From: an uncultured Lachnospiraceae bacterium
Lineage (GTDB): Bacteria > Bacillota > Clostridia > Lachnospirales > Lachnospiraceae
Assembly: GCA_946614165.1 (NCBI GenBank)
Contig: CAMOGQ010000030.1
Coordinates: 1-32,402 of the forward strand
Reading direction: 5' to 3'
Length of the DNA: 32,402 nucleotides
Below, one piece after another: positions 1 through 5,748 of this stretch. The translations under genes were made by a program, and so were the position numbers. Every line of letters starts with the position of its first letter. Position 1 is the stretch's first letter. A model generated the notes under the pieces. It saw only the letters and a list, made by a program, of their open reading frames with translations. It did not search any database and was not told the origin of the DNA.

Positions 1-52
1 GTTCTGGTACCGCGGCAGGGTCTACGAGCTGGCCGATGAGGAAATGAGGTGA
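1..52 (+). CDS. 3' end of an unidentified early gene (partial)
   Basis: Reading from base 2, an open frame runs from the window edge to a TGA at 50-52, giving a 16-residue tail that ends in ELADEEMR. Four bases later the next gene starts, with its ribosome site inside this gene's end. That spacing is typical of the packed early cluster that follows. The fragment is too short to assign a family. It could be a chance open frame, but the position and spacing favour a real gene end. Confidence 0.4.
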   Translation, partial: FWYRGRVYELADEEMR

Positions 53-56
53 TGGG

Positions 57-386
57 ATGAGGCTGATTGAAGCCGAAAAAGCTAAAGACGTGATACACGA
101 ATACTTTAAGTCGCTGATGGTAAAGGATGCGTCAGGCACGGACGTTTACAAGCTTGCGATCGGCATTGTCAGTTGCTTAGAACATGACGCGAACCTGCTG
201 AAAGCTATTGACGAACTTCCGTCCGCACAGCCAGATATTATCCGCTGTAAGGATTGCAAGTGGTACGGTAGGGCAGATAAGCGCAGATTTTATCGTGGTA
301 TGGATTGCCTGCAAAAAAGAATCGATACAATAGTGCCAGACAGAGATTTTTGCAGTAGGGCAGAAAGGAAAAAGAATGGACTGTAA
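57..386 (+). CDS. small Cys-rich phage protein with IRCKDC zinc-binding module
   Basis: A 109-residue protein of unknown function. The first 55 residues look helical and acidic. After a short PSAQP linker comes a Cys module with C64 and C67 (IRCKDCKWY), C84 and C99, consistent with a four-cysteine zinc knuckle. The same IRCxDC core recurs in the genes at 1914 and 2424, so this is one of a set of mosaic proteins in the early region. Such proteins are common in Clostridia phages, but I know of no established role. The start is the first ATG after a GAGGTGATGG stretch. The next gene overlaps its end by 11 bases, which suggests coupled translation. Confidence 0.75.
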   Translation: MRLIEAEKAKDVIHEYFKSLMVKDASGTDVYKLAIGIVSCLEHDANLLKAIDELPSAQPDIIRCKDCKWYGRADKRRFYRGMDCLQKRIDTIVPDRDFCSRAERKKNGL

Positions 387-561
387 CGTAAGACTTAACT
401 GCGAGACAAATGGTTTTGAAGAAGCAACCGAACAGATTGAAAAGCTTGCTGAGGCTTATGATGGATTTCCTGCACAGGTGACAGTTAAGAATTGTCATCA
501 TTGCACATTTAATATTTATCCATCTCAGACGAGATTTCAGGAAGGCGGTGAGAAGGAATGA
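376..561 (+). CDS. small hypothetical phage protein
   Basis: A 61-residue acidic protein with a CxxC pair (NCHHC) near residue 40 and a second cysteine pair near the N-terminus. It overlaps the preceding gene by 11 bases, and its stop overlaps the next start as ATGA at 558-561. A GGAAAAAG ribosome site precedes the ATG. I do not recognise the family. Its size, position and coupling mark it as a real member of the early operon. The cysteines could bind a metal, but only four are present. Confidence 0.65.
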   Translation: MDCNVRLNCETNGFEEATEQIEKLAEAYDGFPAQVTVKNCHHCTFNIYPSQTRFQEGGEKE

Positions 562-653
562 AGACAGCAATAGCAAAACCTTTATCCGCCGTCATAATCA
601 TCATATCCTTCATTGTGCTTTTTTCAGCCGTAACGATGTGGCGGTTACTATAA
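558..653 (+). CDS. 31-residue single-span membrane peptide
   Basis: The ATG at 558 overlaps the stop of the upstream gene as ATGA. The frame encodes 31 residues: a short basic start (MKTAIAKPLS) followed by about 18 hydrophobic residues (VIIIISFIVLFSAVTMW) and an Arg-Leu-Leu end. That is a one-span membrane peptide with positive-inside topology. An AAGGA ribosome-site match precedes it. It is the first of three overlapping micro-genes. The function is unknown. Coupling and a clean hydrophobic segment support it, although so short a frame could still be spurious. Confidence 0.5.
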   Translation: MKTAIAKPLSAVIIIISFIVLFSAVTMWRLL

Positions 654-733
654 GTGCATTTATGTTTCTTGTGGGAACGATCGTGTTGCTGGCAACGATA
701 GTCATTGACATGGTGGAAGGCGGCGGTGAATGA
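638..733 (+). CDS. small membrane peptide, overlapping micro-gene
   Basis: In the frame beside the previous micro-gene, about 31 residues run from a GTG at 638 (or 23 residues from an ATG at 662) to the TGA at 731-733. The sequence is mostly hydrophobic (FMFLVGTIVLLATIVID) and ends in an acidic, glycine-rich tail, so a single membrane span is likely. The GTG start would overlap the previous gene by 16 bases. The next ATG at 730 overlaps this stop. The start is uncertain because no strong ribosome site is visible, so translation would depend on coupling. Confidence 0.4.
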   Translation: MAVTISAFMFLVGTIVLLATIVIDMVEGGGE

Positions 734-810
734 CAGGCAACATAACAGCAATCATTATACTTCTGCTTCTGTGGGCATATTATTCCGGAAAGTGGGGTGA
801 GAACGAATGA
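730..810 (+). CDS. 26-residue membrane peptide
   Basis: The ATG at 730 lies in the ATGA overlap with the preceding frame. It encodes 26 residues with a central hydrophobic run (ITAIIILLLLWAYY) and a polar GKWGENE tail, so a single-span membrane peptide is likely. A GGCGGTG stretch just upstream can serve as a weak ribosome site. Its own stop overlaps the next start at 807-810. The function is unknown. Its place in an unbroken chain of ATGA junctions is the main evidence that it is translated. Confidence 0.45.
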   Translation: MTGNITAIIILLLLWAYYSGKWGENE

Positions 811-1001
811 AAATTGGTCAGGCATATATGATTCTGGACAATATCGACAGCGATGAGTACACAGCAGAAGAAAAGGGGGTTGCGATCAGAATTATTCTGG
901 ATATGGCTACTCACAACGGAGTATCAAAGGCTGTGTTGCTGAAGGCGTTGAACTGGTTGTGGAATGAACATTTTGAAATAATAGGCGGTGAGGAAAAATG
1001 A
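807..1001 (+). CDS. small helical phage protein, unknown function
   Basis: A 64-residue protein that appears mostly alpha-helical: MKIGQAYMILDNIDSD, then EEKGVAIRIILDMATHNGVSKAVLLKALNWLW. Proteins of this size and pattern occur in early regions of many Clostridia prophages, but I cannot name a function. GGGGTGAGAACGA precedes the ATG, and both ends join neighbours through ATGA overlaps (807-810 and 998-1001). There is no membrane segment and no cysteine cluster. Confidence 0.7.
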   Translation: MKIGQAYMILDNIDSDEYTAEEKGVAIRIILDMATHNGVSKAVLLKALNWLWNEHFEIIGGEEK

Positions 1002-1240
1002 AACAGGTACAGGAAGAACATCTCTGCCGTGACATCCATAAGATCGCACTGGCGCTCGAAAAGATTGCGAAGGCACTTCCTTCCGCAGAGCAGGAAGCTC
1101 ACGACATTAATGTCGGGAACATCAGATTCGCCGACAAAGACCATGTATGGATTAACAACAAACAGTATATATCGCTTAGCCGTGTCAATCAGATGATTGA
1201 AGAAGCAAAAAAAGCCGCCCTGCAGGTACTCAACAAGTAG
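998..1240 (+). CDS. small hypothetical phage protein
   Basis: An 80-residue protein. It begins with a helical segment (HLCRDIHKIALALEKIAKALP), continues with a beta-like stretch around NVGNIRFADKDHVWINNKQYISL, and ends with a helix. It overlaps the upstream gene by ATGA and is the last gene of the coupled micro-cluster; 75 untranslated bases follow. A GGCGGTGAGG ribosome site precedes the ATG. I do not recognise a family. Confidence 0.65.
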   Translation: MKQVQEEHLCRDIHKIALALEKIAKALPSAEQEAHDINVGNIRFADKDHVWINNKQYISLSRVNQMIEEAKKAALQVLNK

Positions 1241-1315
1241 CCCGAGTTGTTCAAGCGGCAGTAGACGTTTTGTGGGAGAGGAACAGTAATTTACGTCATC
1301 AGATAAGGAGAAAAC

Positions 1316-1603
1316 ATGAGAAAACCAAGGAACGACAGGTACAGAGACACACAATCACAGGACGGCACTTTTTCATGCAGTATTAAGCCGGATGTGAATA
1401 TCTTTCTGGATTTCTTCTGCAAGCAGTGCAACTTCAATAAGACGGCATATGTCAACAAGGCCGTAATGAGACAGCTTCAGCAGGACATGAAGGACACCAA
1501 GGTTGAGATTTCCATGCAGGATTTGTTTGACATCAAGAATGGTGCAGAAGAGTCGGCATCCGGGGAGGTGTACGAACAGATCGCATTCGGCAAGACTATC
1601 TGA
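1316..1603 (+). CDS. putative ribbon-helix-helix-like small protein
   Basis: A 95-residue protein with a clear AAGGAGA ribosome site. Residues about 17-52 (GTFSCSIKPDVNIFLDFFCKQ, then NFNKTAYVNKAVMRQLQQD) have the strand-helix-helix pattern of MetJ/Arc-type DNA-binding proteins. The preceding residues are basic (RKPRNDRYRD), and the C-terminal third is acidic. If the fold is right, it may regulate early genes or bind the palindrome just downstream at 1624-1655. The fold is inferred from pattern only; a plain hypothetical protein remains possible. Confidence 0.5.
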   Translation: MRKPRNDRYRDTQSQDGTFSCSIKPDVNIFLDFFCKQCNFNKTAYVNKAVMRQLQQDMKDTKVEISMQDLFDIKNGAEESASGEVYEQIAFGKTI

Positions 1604-1623
1604 CAGAGGTGACTATGTATAGT

Positions 1624-1655
1624 TTGACACCTTCCGGATTTCCGGAAGGTGTCAA
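1624..1655. repeat. perfect 14-bp inverted repeat (palindrome)
   Basis: TTGACACCTTCCGG at 1624-1637 and its exact complement at 1642-1655 are separated only by ATTT. The two outer bases of that spacer also pair, so 15 bp is symmetric. No T-tract follows on either strand, so it is not a classical terminator. TTGACA stands at both outer ends. It lies between two small genes, upstream of the Lar-like gene. It could be an operator, an RNA hairpin or a REP-like element. Confidence 0.8.
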
Positions 1656-1716
1656 GGAGAAGTGGTCTGGAAGATGTGGTGCGAGAAATCGAGTTATGAT
1701 CCGAGGAGATGACTTT

Positions 1717-1917
1717 ATGAGAAATGATAAATTAAAACCATGTCCGTTCTGCGGTGGAAAGGTAAAACAGGCAGAGGGAATCGGCGGACTGCTGTTCTTT
1801 ACCTGCACGAATTACAAGAACTGCGGAGCAATGATTTCATTTGACAATGCTATCTGCAATAGATTCCCGAAAGCAGCAGTAATTAAGTACAACAAGAGGG
1901 CAGGTGAGCAGGAATGA
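1717..1917 (+). CDS. Lar-like restriction-alleviation family protein
   Basis: A 66-residue zinc-ribbon protein. LKPCPFCGGK near the N-terminus (C9, C12) and a second pair (C30, C36 in TCTNYKNC) are the hallmark of the Lar family. The founding Rac prophage Lar protein lessens type I restriction by modulating host modification. Most phage relatives are untested, so anti-restriction here is inferred. The ATG at 1717 is chosen because CGAGGAGAT lies 8 bases upstream; the frame stays open further upstream through the palindrome. The stop overlaps the next ATG (ATGA, 1914-1917). Confidence 0.7.
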   Translation: MRNDKLKPCPFCGGKVKQAEGIGGLLFFTCTNYKNCGAMISFDNAICNRFPKAAVIKYNKRAGEQE

Positions 1918-2240
1918 CACTGGACGAAATGATAAGGGAATTCAAGGAAAGCGCTGACGGACAAGAACAAAGATTAAAAGGGCTTCGTGAAAAGGACATT
2001 CACACATACGTCAGAATGAAAGCCGCAGCGAAGAAACTGCGTTTGGTTGAAGGCTGGCTGAAAGAACTAAAGCGCCTGAGAGAGGAGAAGGATTCAGATG
2101 TGATCCGTTGTGAGGACTGTGTAAATTACATCGATCACCGGTGCAGAGTCGCAGACCATCACGTCGCGCCGTTCTCAACCTGCCAGAGCGTCTTCGGGGC
2201 AAAAAGGCGGGAGGAAGGAGAAAAGAATTGCCAGAGTTAA
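1914..2240 (+). CDS. helical protein with C-terminal IRCEDC zinc module
   Basis: A 108-residue protein. Residues 1-62 are strongly helical and charged, probably coiled-coil (MTLDEMIREFKESADGQEQ onward to LKELKRLREEKDS). A Cys/His module follows with VIRCEDC, a further CR, an HHV pair and FSTCQS, a likely metal-binding knuckle related to the genes at 57 and 2424. The function is unknown. It is coupled to the preceding Lar-like gene by ATGA and overlaps the next by 13 bases. Confidence 0.65.
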   Translation: MTLDEMIREFKESADGQEQRLKGLREKDIHTYVRMKAAAKKLRLVEGWLKELKRLREEKDSDVIRCEDCVNYIDHRCRVADHHVAPFSTCQSVFGAKRREEGEKNCQS

Positions 2241-2446
2241 AGGAATGCCCATTTTGCGGCGGGAAAGCAGAGTTAAAAACGGGAGTTGCTTGGAATTCTT
2301 ATCCGACTGCATATATCATCTGTGGGGACTGCCAGGCCAGGACCGCCACCTACACTGACGATAAATGCAACGGATCAGGATTGTTCAAGGCGATAGGTGC
2401 ATGGAATAGGAGGAGCGATCCGGATGGTTGTCTTGAAGAACATTAG
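2228..2446 (+). CDS. second Lar-like zinc-ribbon protein (TTG start)
   Basis: A 72-residue protein starting at a TTG that follows an excellent GGAGGAAGGAG site. The frame is open further upstream, but those residues lie inside the previous gene. LKECPFCGGKAEL (C7, C10) and IICGDCQAR (C32, C35) match the Lar-type zinc ribbon, followed by a conserved-looking AIGAWNRR end. This is the second such protein within 600 bases, and the two are only distantly similar. The role is probably restriction alleviation or another protein-protein adaptor function; this is family inference only. Confidence 0.7.
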   Translation: MPELKECPFCGGKAELKTGVAWNSYPTAYIICGDCQARTATYTDDKCNGSGLFKAIGAWNRRSDPDGCLEEH

Positions 2447-2810
2447 CGAAAAGCCTGAAGAATGTCGTGGCTGTAGATTTCATGATAAAGAGGGAGACTG
2501 CTATTTGCTCCCGGAAAGCAGGTCTTATGAAACCTACGCGGAGCAATACGAACATTGCCCGATCGAGGAATCACCGCAAGTCATCAGGTGCAGGGACTGC
2601 GGATGGTGGGAAAAGCAGGCGGACAGCCTGCAGGGAAGATGCTCCCTGCTGGGAATCTATCCTACAGGATCCTGGTACTGCGCAAACGCGAACGCGGGGA
2701 TATACCCATGTGACCCAGAAAAGAATGCAGAGTGCAAAAAGACAGATTGCTACATCAACGGAGGGCCGTGTAATAAAACGACCAGGAAGGAATGCCGGAT
2801 AGAAGAATGA
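2424..2810 (+). CDS. Cys-rich protein with two or more zinc-knuckle modules
   Basis: A 128-residue protein with about 16 cysteines. The N-terminal module EECRGCRFHDKEGDC is followed by a central VIRCRDCGWWE module of the recurrent IRCxDC type, then RCSLLG, WYCANA and a C-terminal run of CxxxDC and GGPC. The pattern suggests several zinc sites. The function is unknown. The ATG at 2424 follows AGGAGG by 9 bases and overlaps the previous gene by 23 bases. Modules like these are frequent in Clostridia phages and look exchanged between neighbouring genes. Confidence 0.65.
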   Translation: MVVLKNISEKPEECRGCRFHDKEGDCYLLPESRSYETYAEQYEHCPIEESPQVIRCRDCGWWEKQADSLQGRCSLLGIYPTGSWYCANANAGIYPCDPEKNAECKKTDCYINGGPCNKTTRKECRIEE

Positions 2811-2860
2811 GGAATATTTTAACCGGGTATCAAAACCGGGTGAAGCTGGGAGGGCTATTT

Positions 2861-3214
2861 ATGAATGCCAATACAGTAACAAGCGAACAGATCGACAAGA
2901 TCGTCGAGGCGACAGAATTTAAAACGCAAACGGTTTATGGTAAGACGACAATTGTCTCGGCCAAGCTCCCGAACGGATTTGTTATAACTGAGTCGTCATC
3001 ATGCGTGGATCCGGCCAATTATGACGAGGAGATTGGAGTAAAAATCTGTAAAGACCGGATCAAAAATAAGATCTGGGAGCTCGAGGGTTATAAGCTCCAG
3101 GACGAAATCTATCGCAGATCTCAGCAGAGAGATCTGAGAGATTATACGATCCGGGAGCTCATCGATACAGGCTGCGAGGTTGAGGTTAATCTGGAACCCA
3201 GGAGGTTTGTATGA
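2861..3214 (+). CDS. phage protein, N4 Gp49 / Sf6 gene 66 family
   Basis: A 117-residue protein that I recognise as the Gp49/Sf6 gp66 family. It has the TVYGKTTIVSAKLPNGF strand region, the ESSSCVDPANYD motif and the IGVKICKDRIKNKIWELEG helix, which are the family's most conserved parts. The molecular role of the family is not established; it is found in many phage early/middle regions. The ATG at 2861 fits the family start and follows GGGAGGG. An upstream ATG at 2807 overlaps the preceding stop as ATGA and could give an 18-residue extension. The next gene overlaps by ATGA. Confidence 0.75.
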   Translation: MNANTVTSEQIDKIVEATEFKTQTVYGKTTIVSAKLPNGFVITESSSCVDPANYDEEIGVKICKDRIKNKIWELEGYKLQDEIYRRSQQRDLRDYTIRELIDTGCEVEVNLEPRRFV

Positions 3215-3396
3215 ACAGGATTGATAATATCATAGCGGACCTTGCGTATATACTTGACAGCCTCAGGGTCTTACGTGAGATCCAGGCAGCAGGAAACTGT
3301 AACACCTGCGCCGGCCGCAGCGAATGTGAATACTGCCCGCGGCTCGGGCAGCAGGTCAGATATAATTGCCCGTTCTACAAGGAGGAAGAGAATTGA
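3211..3396 (+). CDS. small Cys-rich hypothetical protein
   Basis: A 61-residue protein. The N-terminal helix (MNRIDNIIADLAYILDSLRV) is followed by a four-to-six cysteine segment (GNCNTCAG, then CEYCPRLG, then YNCPFY) that could hold one zinc ion. GGAGG lies 8 bases before the ATG, and the start overlaps the upstream stop. Its end overlaps the TTG start of the membrane protein downstream. The family is not recognised. Confidence 0.65.
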   Translation: MNRIDNIIADLAYILDSLRVLREIQAAGNCNTCAGRSECEYCPRLGQQVRYNCPFYKEEEN

Positions 3397-3740
3397 CTGA
3401 GAAGATGCAGGAAACGCTGGAAGCCCTGGCGGAGAAGTATGGGACAACAGTAAGCGGCCTGGTGGCAGAGATGGCCAGACGGGAGATCGCGGGCGATGTG
3501 ATCGTGCTGATCGCACTCACAATATTGCTGATCATCGTGGTGATCCTATGGAAGCACACGCTCACACTGAATAGAGGGAGGGATTTGGAGCCGGAAGACT
3601 TCGGCATTATAACATTCCTCTATGCGATCCCGGCCGTAATAATAATCGTCGTCATCATAGTATCGGCGGTCGATATGTCCAATTGGATCCTCGCACCGCG
3701 GATCACAGCGATCGAGAAGATCGTAAACATGGTTAAGTAA
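3393..3740 (+). CDS. two-span membrane protein, unknown function (TTG start)
   Basis: A 115-residue protein. The TTG at 3393 overlaps the upstream TGA and is preceded by AAGGAGGAAG, which decides the start. The N-terminal 32 residues are amphipathic-helical. Strong hydrophobic spans follow at about 35-53 (VIVLIALTILLIIVVILW) and 72-92 (IITFLYAIPAVIIIVVIIV), joined by a charged loop. It is in the middle region, far from the lysis genes, so a holin role is unlikely. Membrane exclusion or host takeover is possible but unsupported. Confidence 0.6.
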   Translation: MTEKMQETLEALAEKYGTTVSGLVAEMARREIAGDVIVLIALTILLIIVVILWKHTLTLNRGRDLEPEDFGIITFLYAIPAVIIIVVIIVSAVDMSNWILAPRITAIEKIVNMVK

Positions 3741-3755
3741 CAGAAAGGGGGATGC

Positions 3756-4055
3756 ATGGATATCATTAACCGCATCGGGGCAGCAGCCGCCCTGGAGCAG
3801 CTGGCAGAGGAATGCTCAGAACTGGCGCAGGCCGCGCTGAAGATGGCCAGATGCCTGAGAGGAGAGAACCCAGTGGCCGGAAGCATGGACGAGATGACGG
3901 ACCACATCCATGAAGAGATTGCGGATGTGCAGAATGTCCTGTCCATTCTGGAAGGCACCTATCTGTATGATCCACACAGGGTAGCGCGGATCATGGAAAA
4001 GAAGATGAGAAGATGGCGCAGGCGACTGAGCAGATGGAGAAGATATGACAGCTAA
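3756..4055 (+). CDS. MazG-like nucleotide pyrophosphohydrolase
   Basis: A 99-residue all-alpha protein. EECSE (ExxE, E19/E22) and EEIAD (ExxD, E54/D57) match the magnesium-binding motifs of the MazG/dUTPase-like all-alpha NTP pyrophosphatases. The spacing between the motifs (31 residues) is a little long. Phage members hydrolyse (d)NTPs or modulate host alarmone pools; the substrate here is unknown. The last 20 residues are unusually Arg-rich (MRRWRRRLSRWRRY) and may be a tail outside the fold. AAAGGGGG precedes the ATG. It overlaps the late-regulator gene by 11 bases. Confidence 0.7.
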   Translation: MDIINRIGAAAALEQLAEECSELAQAALKMARCLRGENPVAGSMDEMTDHIHEEIADVQNVLSILEGTYLYDPHRVARIMEKKMRRWRRRLSRWRRYDS

Positions 4056-4458
4056 AGAATATCTGTCCCAGCTCCGGAGGCTGGGATACCTGATAGACCA
4101 CGAGATCCTTGAATACTCAGAGTTAATGACAATGGCCGAAGCGACATCGTCTCCCGCTCTGAAAGAAAGAGTGCAGACATCAAATGTGATGGAGCCCATG
4201 GACAATGTCCTCGAAGCGGTAGAGATATCCAAGAAGATCAAGGACCTGCAGAGCCAGTACATCAGGAAGCGCAGGCTTATCGTAGACCAGATCCACAGTA
4301 TGGACTCCGCGACATATTCCAACATCCTCTACCACAGGTATGTGCTGGGGGAAAAGTTCGGGGAGATCGCGGCAGCCATCGGCCACGATTACCAGTACAC
4401 GGTCAACATGCATGGCTGGGCGCTGAAAGCATTCCAGGCCCAGTTCCTGGATGAATGA
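4045..4458 (+). CDS. ArpU/RinA-like phage late transcription regulator
   Basis: A 137-residue protein of the sigma-70-region-4-like group that sits just before packaging genes in Bacillota phages. The N-terminal 90 residues are helical (MTAKEYLSQLRRLGYLID, then EISKKIKDLQSQYIRKRR). The C-terminus carries the helix-turn-helix signature ILYHRYVLGEKFGEIAAAIG followed by a recognition helix (YQYTVNMHGWALKAF). Relatives RinA and ArpU activate packaging and late genes. The phased ATGTTA boxes at 4461-4499, directly behind this gene, are the obvious candidate target. GGAGAAG precedes the ATG. Confidence 0.75.
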   Translation: MTAKEYLSQLRRLGYLIDHEILEYSELMTMAEATSSPALKERVQTSNVMEPMDNVLEAVEISKKIKDLQSQYIRKRRLIVDQIHSMDSATYSNILYHRYVLGEKFGEIAAAIGHDYQYTVNMHGWALKAFQAQFLDE

Positions 4459-4460
4459 AG

Positions 4461-4499
4461 ATGTTATGAAATGTTATATTGGCATCTGCTAAAATGTTA
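4461..4499 (+). promoter_or_regulatory. putative late promoter with ATGTTA activator boxes
   Basis: ATGTTA occurs at 4461-4466, 4471-4476 and 4494-4499. The first two are 10 bp apart, one helical turn. TGCTAAAAT at 4487-4495 is a good extended -10, but there is no TTGACA-like -35; its place is taken by the ATGTTA boxes. That is the layout of an activator-dependent promoter. It lies between the late-regulator gene and the HNH/terminase genes. Inferred from pattern only. Confidence 0.5.
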
Positions 4500-4563
4500 C
4501 CGTGAGAATTCGGGGAGGGCGCAGGCTGGAAACAGCAGGCGCCTCCCGCCATTGGAGGAACAC

Positions 4564-4950
4564 ATGCCGCGAAGACCAAAGCACCCTTGCAGGTTCCCGG
4601 GATGCCCGGAGCTGACGGACAAGAAGTATTGTCCCGAACATACCAGGATCATGAATGCCAGGTATGAGAAATACAAGAGGGAGCCCGGCAGCAGGCGCAG
4701 GTACAAAGGCTCATGGCCGGAGATCCGCGCCGCCTATATTGCAGCTCATCCGTTCTGTGAGATCTGCTATCAGAAATGGTTAGACGCTGGCTGTCCTCCT
4801 ACAATGGTCCCTCCCCGGACCGAACACGTGCATCATCGTCTCCCGCTTGCCGAAGGCGGCACGCATGCAGCAGGGAACCTGCAGGCTCTGTGCAAGAGCT
4901 GCCACTCCCGTCTGCATGCAGAGCGCGGAGACATGTGGCACGACCGCTGA
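4564..4950 (+). CDS. HNH endonuclease (packaging-associated)
   Basis: A 128-residue HNH nuclease. The motif reads EHVHHRLPLAEGG (H90/H91), N105 in GNLQAL, then CKSCHSRLH with H114 and H118. C65/C68 (CEIC) and C110/C113 form the structural zinc site. An N-terminal Cys/His cluster (CRFPGC, YCPEH) adds a second metal site. HNH proteins next to terS, such as HK97 gp74, assist terminase in cutting cos DNA. GGAGGAACAC precedes the ATG at 4564. A frame open further upstream would cover the promoter region and is not used. Confidence 0.9.
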   Translation: MPRRPKHPCRFPGCPELTDKKYCPEHTRIMNARYEKYKREPGSRRRYKGSWPEIRAAYIAAHPFCEICYQKWLDAGCPPTMVPPRTEHVHHRLPLAEGGTHAAGNLQALCKSCHSRLHAERGDMWHDR

Positions 4951-5161
4951 CATCGCGGAATCTTTCTCTTACTCGTTACTCCTGAACCTCTGAACCGCCT
5001 GTTAATTATCAGATTTTATCGGCAATTGACAGGCAGGGGAGGGGGAGGGGGTACTAAAATCTCAAAATTCAGACAGCTAAGGGAACGGCGGGGGACTCAC
5101 GTGTGAATTTTCGCAGTTTCAAACGCCCAAAATAGGGCCCAGCTGGGTAAGGAGCTGAAAA
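4951..5161. other. noncoding region, candidate cos site
   Basis: These 211 bases between HNH and terS hold no convincing gene. They contain a striking G-rich run at 5036-5051 (GGGGA, GGGGGA, GGGGG), followed by an A/T-rich stretch and a GGGCCCAGCTGGG segment at 5137-5149 that carries small palindromes. In HNH-encoding Bacillota siphoviruses, cos often lies in this gap. No cut site can be deduced from the sequence alone. Confidence 0.35.
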
Positions 5162-5713
5162 ATGGCTAAAGACGGCACAATGAGAGGCGGCCGGAGGGCC
5201 GGATCCGGTGCCAAAAAGAAGGCCCTGGCAGATAGAATTGCCGATGGAAACACTGGCCATAGAAATATAAAAGTACTGACGCCCCCGGAGCCTGGAGAAC
5301 TGCCTCCGGGGCGGGACATGCCGAAACCGAAAGCCTTCCTCGGCCGGAAACAGGCCAACGGGAAGAGCTTCATGGCCAAGAAGATCTACGCCGCCACATG
5401 GCGCTGGCTCAACGAGAAAGGCGTGGACCAGCTGGTGAATCCGGACTCCATCGAACGGTACGCCATGAGCGCTGCCAGATGGATCCAGTGCGAAGATGTC
5501 ATCAGCGAGTACGGCCTGACGGCAAAGCACCCGACCACATCGGAACCGATTGCAAGCCCGTTCGTATCCATGGCTGAAAAGTACAAATCAGCCATGGCCA
5601 GGGACTGGGCCGAGATATATCAGATCGTCAAAGAGAACTGCGCGACAGATTACTCCGCGGGGAACCCGCACACCGACATGATGGAGAACCTGTTCAAGCA
5701 GAAGAGTTTGTAA
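5162..5713 (+). CDS. terS: terminase small subunit, P27 family
   Basis: A 183-residue protein. The N-terminus is basic and glycine-rich (GTMRGGRRAGSGAKKK), as in P27-type small terminases. It is followed by a Pro-rich linker, then a helical domain with FMAKKIYAATWRWLNEKGVD and a helix-turn-helix-like segment around residues 95-125. A conserved-looking PTTSEPIASPFVSMAEKY motif precedes the C-terminal helix. TerS binds the packaging site and hands DNA to TerL. AAGGAGCTG precedes the ATG. Its stop codon forms part of the hairpin at 5712-5737. Confidence 0.9.
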   Translation: MAKDGTMRGGRRAGSGAKKKALADRIADGNTGHRNIKVLTPPEPGELPPGRDMPKPKAFLGRKQANGKSFMAKKIYAATWRWLNEKGVDQLVNPDSIERYAMSAARWIQCEDVISEYGLTAKHPTTSEPIASPFVSMAEKYKSAMARDWAEIYQIVKENCATDYSAGNPHTDMMENLFKQKSL

Positions 5714-5737
5714 GCACCTCGGCAGAGGTGCTTTTTT
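5712..5737 (+). terminator. intrinsic-terminator-like hairpin between terS and terL
   Basis: AAGCACCTC at 5712-5720 pairs perfectly with GAGGTGCTT at 5725-5733 around a GGCA loop, and six Ts (5732-5737) follow. The left arm overlaps the terS stop codon. It would attenuate rather than block transcription, because terL and all late genes lie downstream without another clear promoter. Confidence 0.7.
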
Positions 5738-5748
5738 GATGGAGTTTT

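Noticed and set aside
2821-2841. Direct repeat AACCGGGT, 13 bases apart
   Set aside because: Two short copies without symmetry to a promoter. It is likely chance or part of an alternative N-terminus of the Gp49-like gene.
5036-5051. G-quadruplex
   Set aside because: Only three G-runs are present. A four-tract structure would need a run to split, so this is noted only as a feature of the possible cos region.
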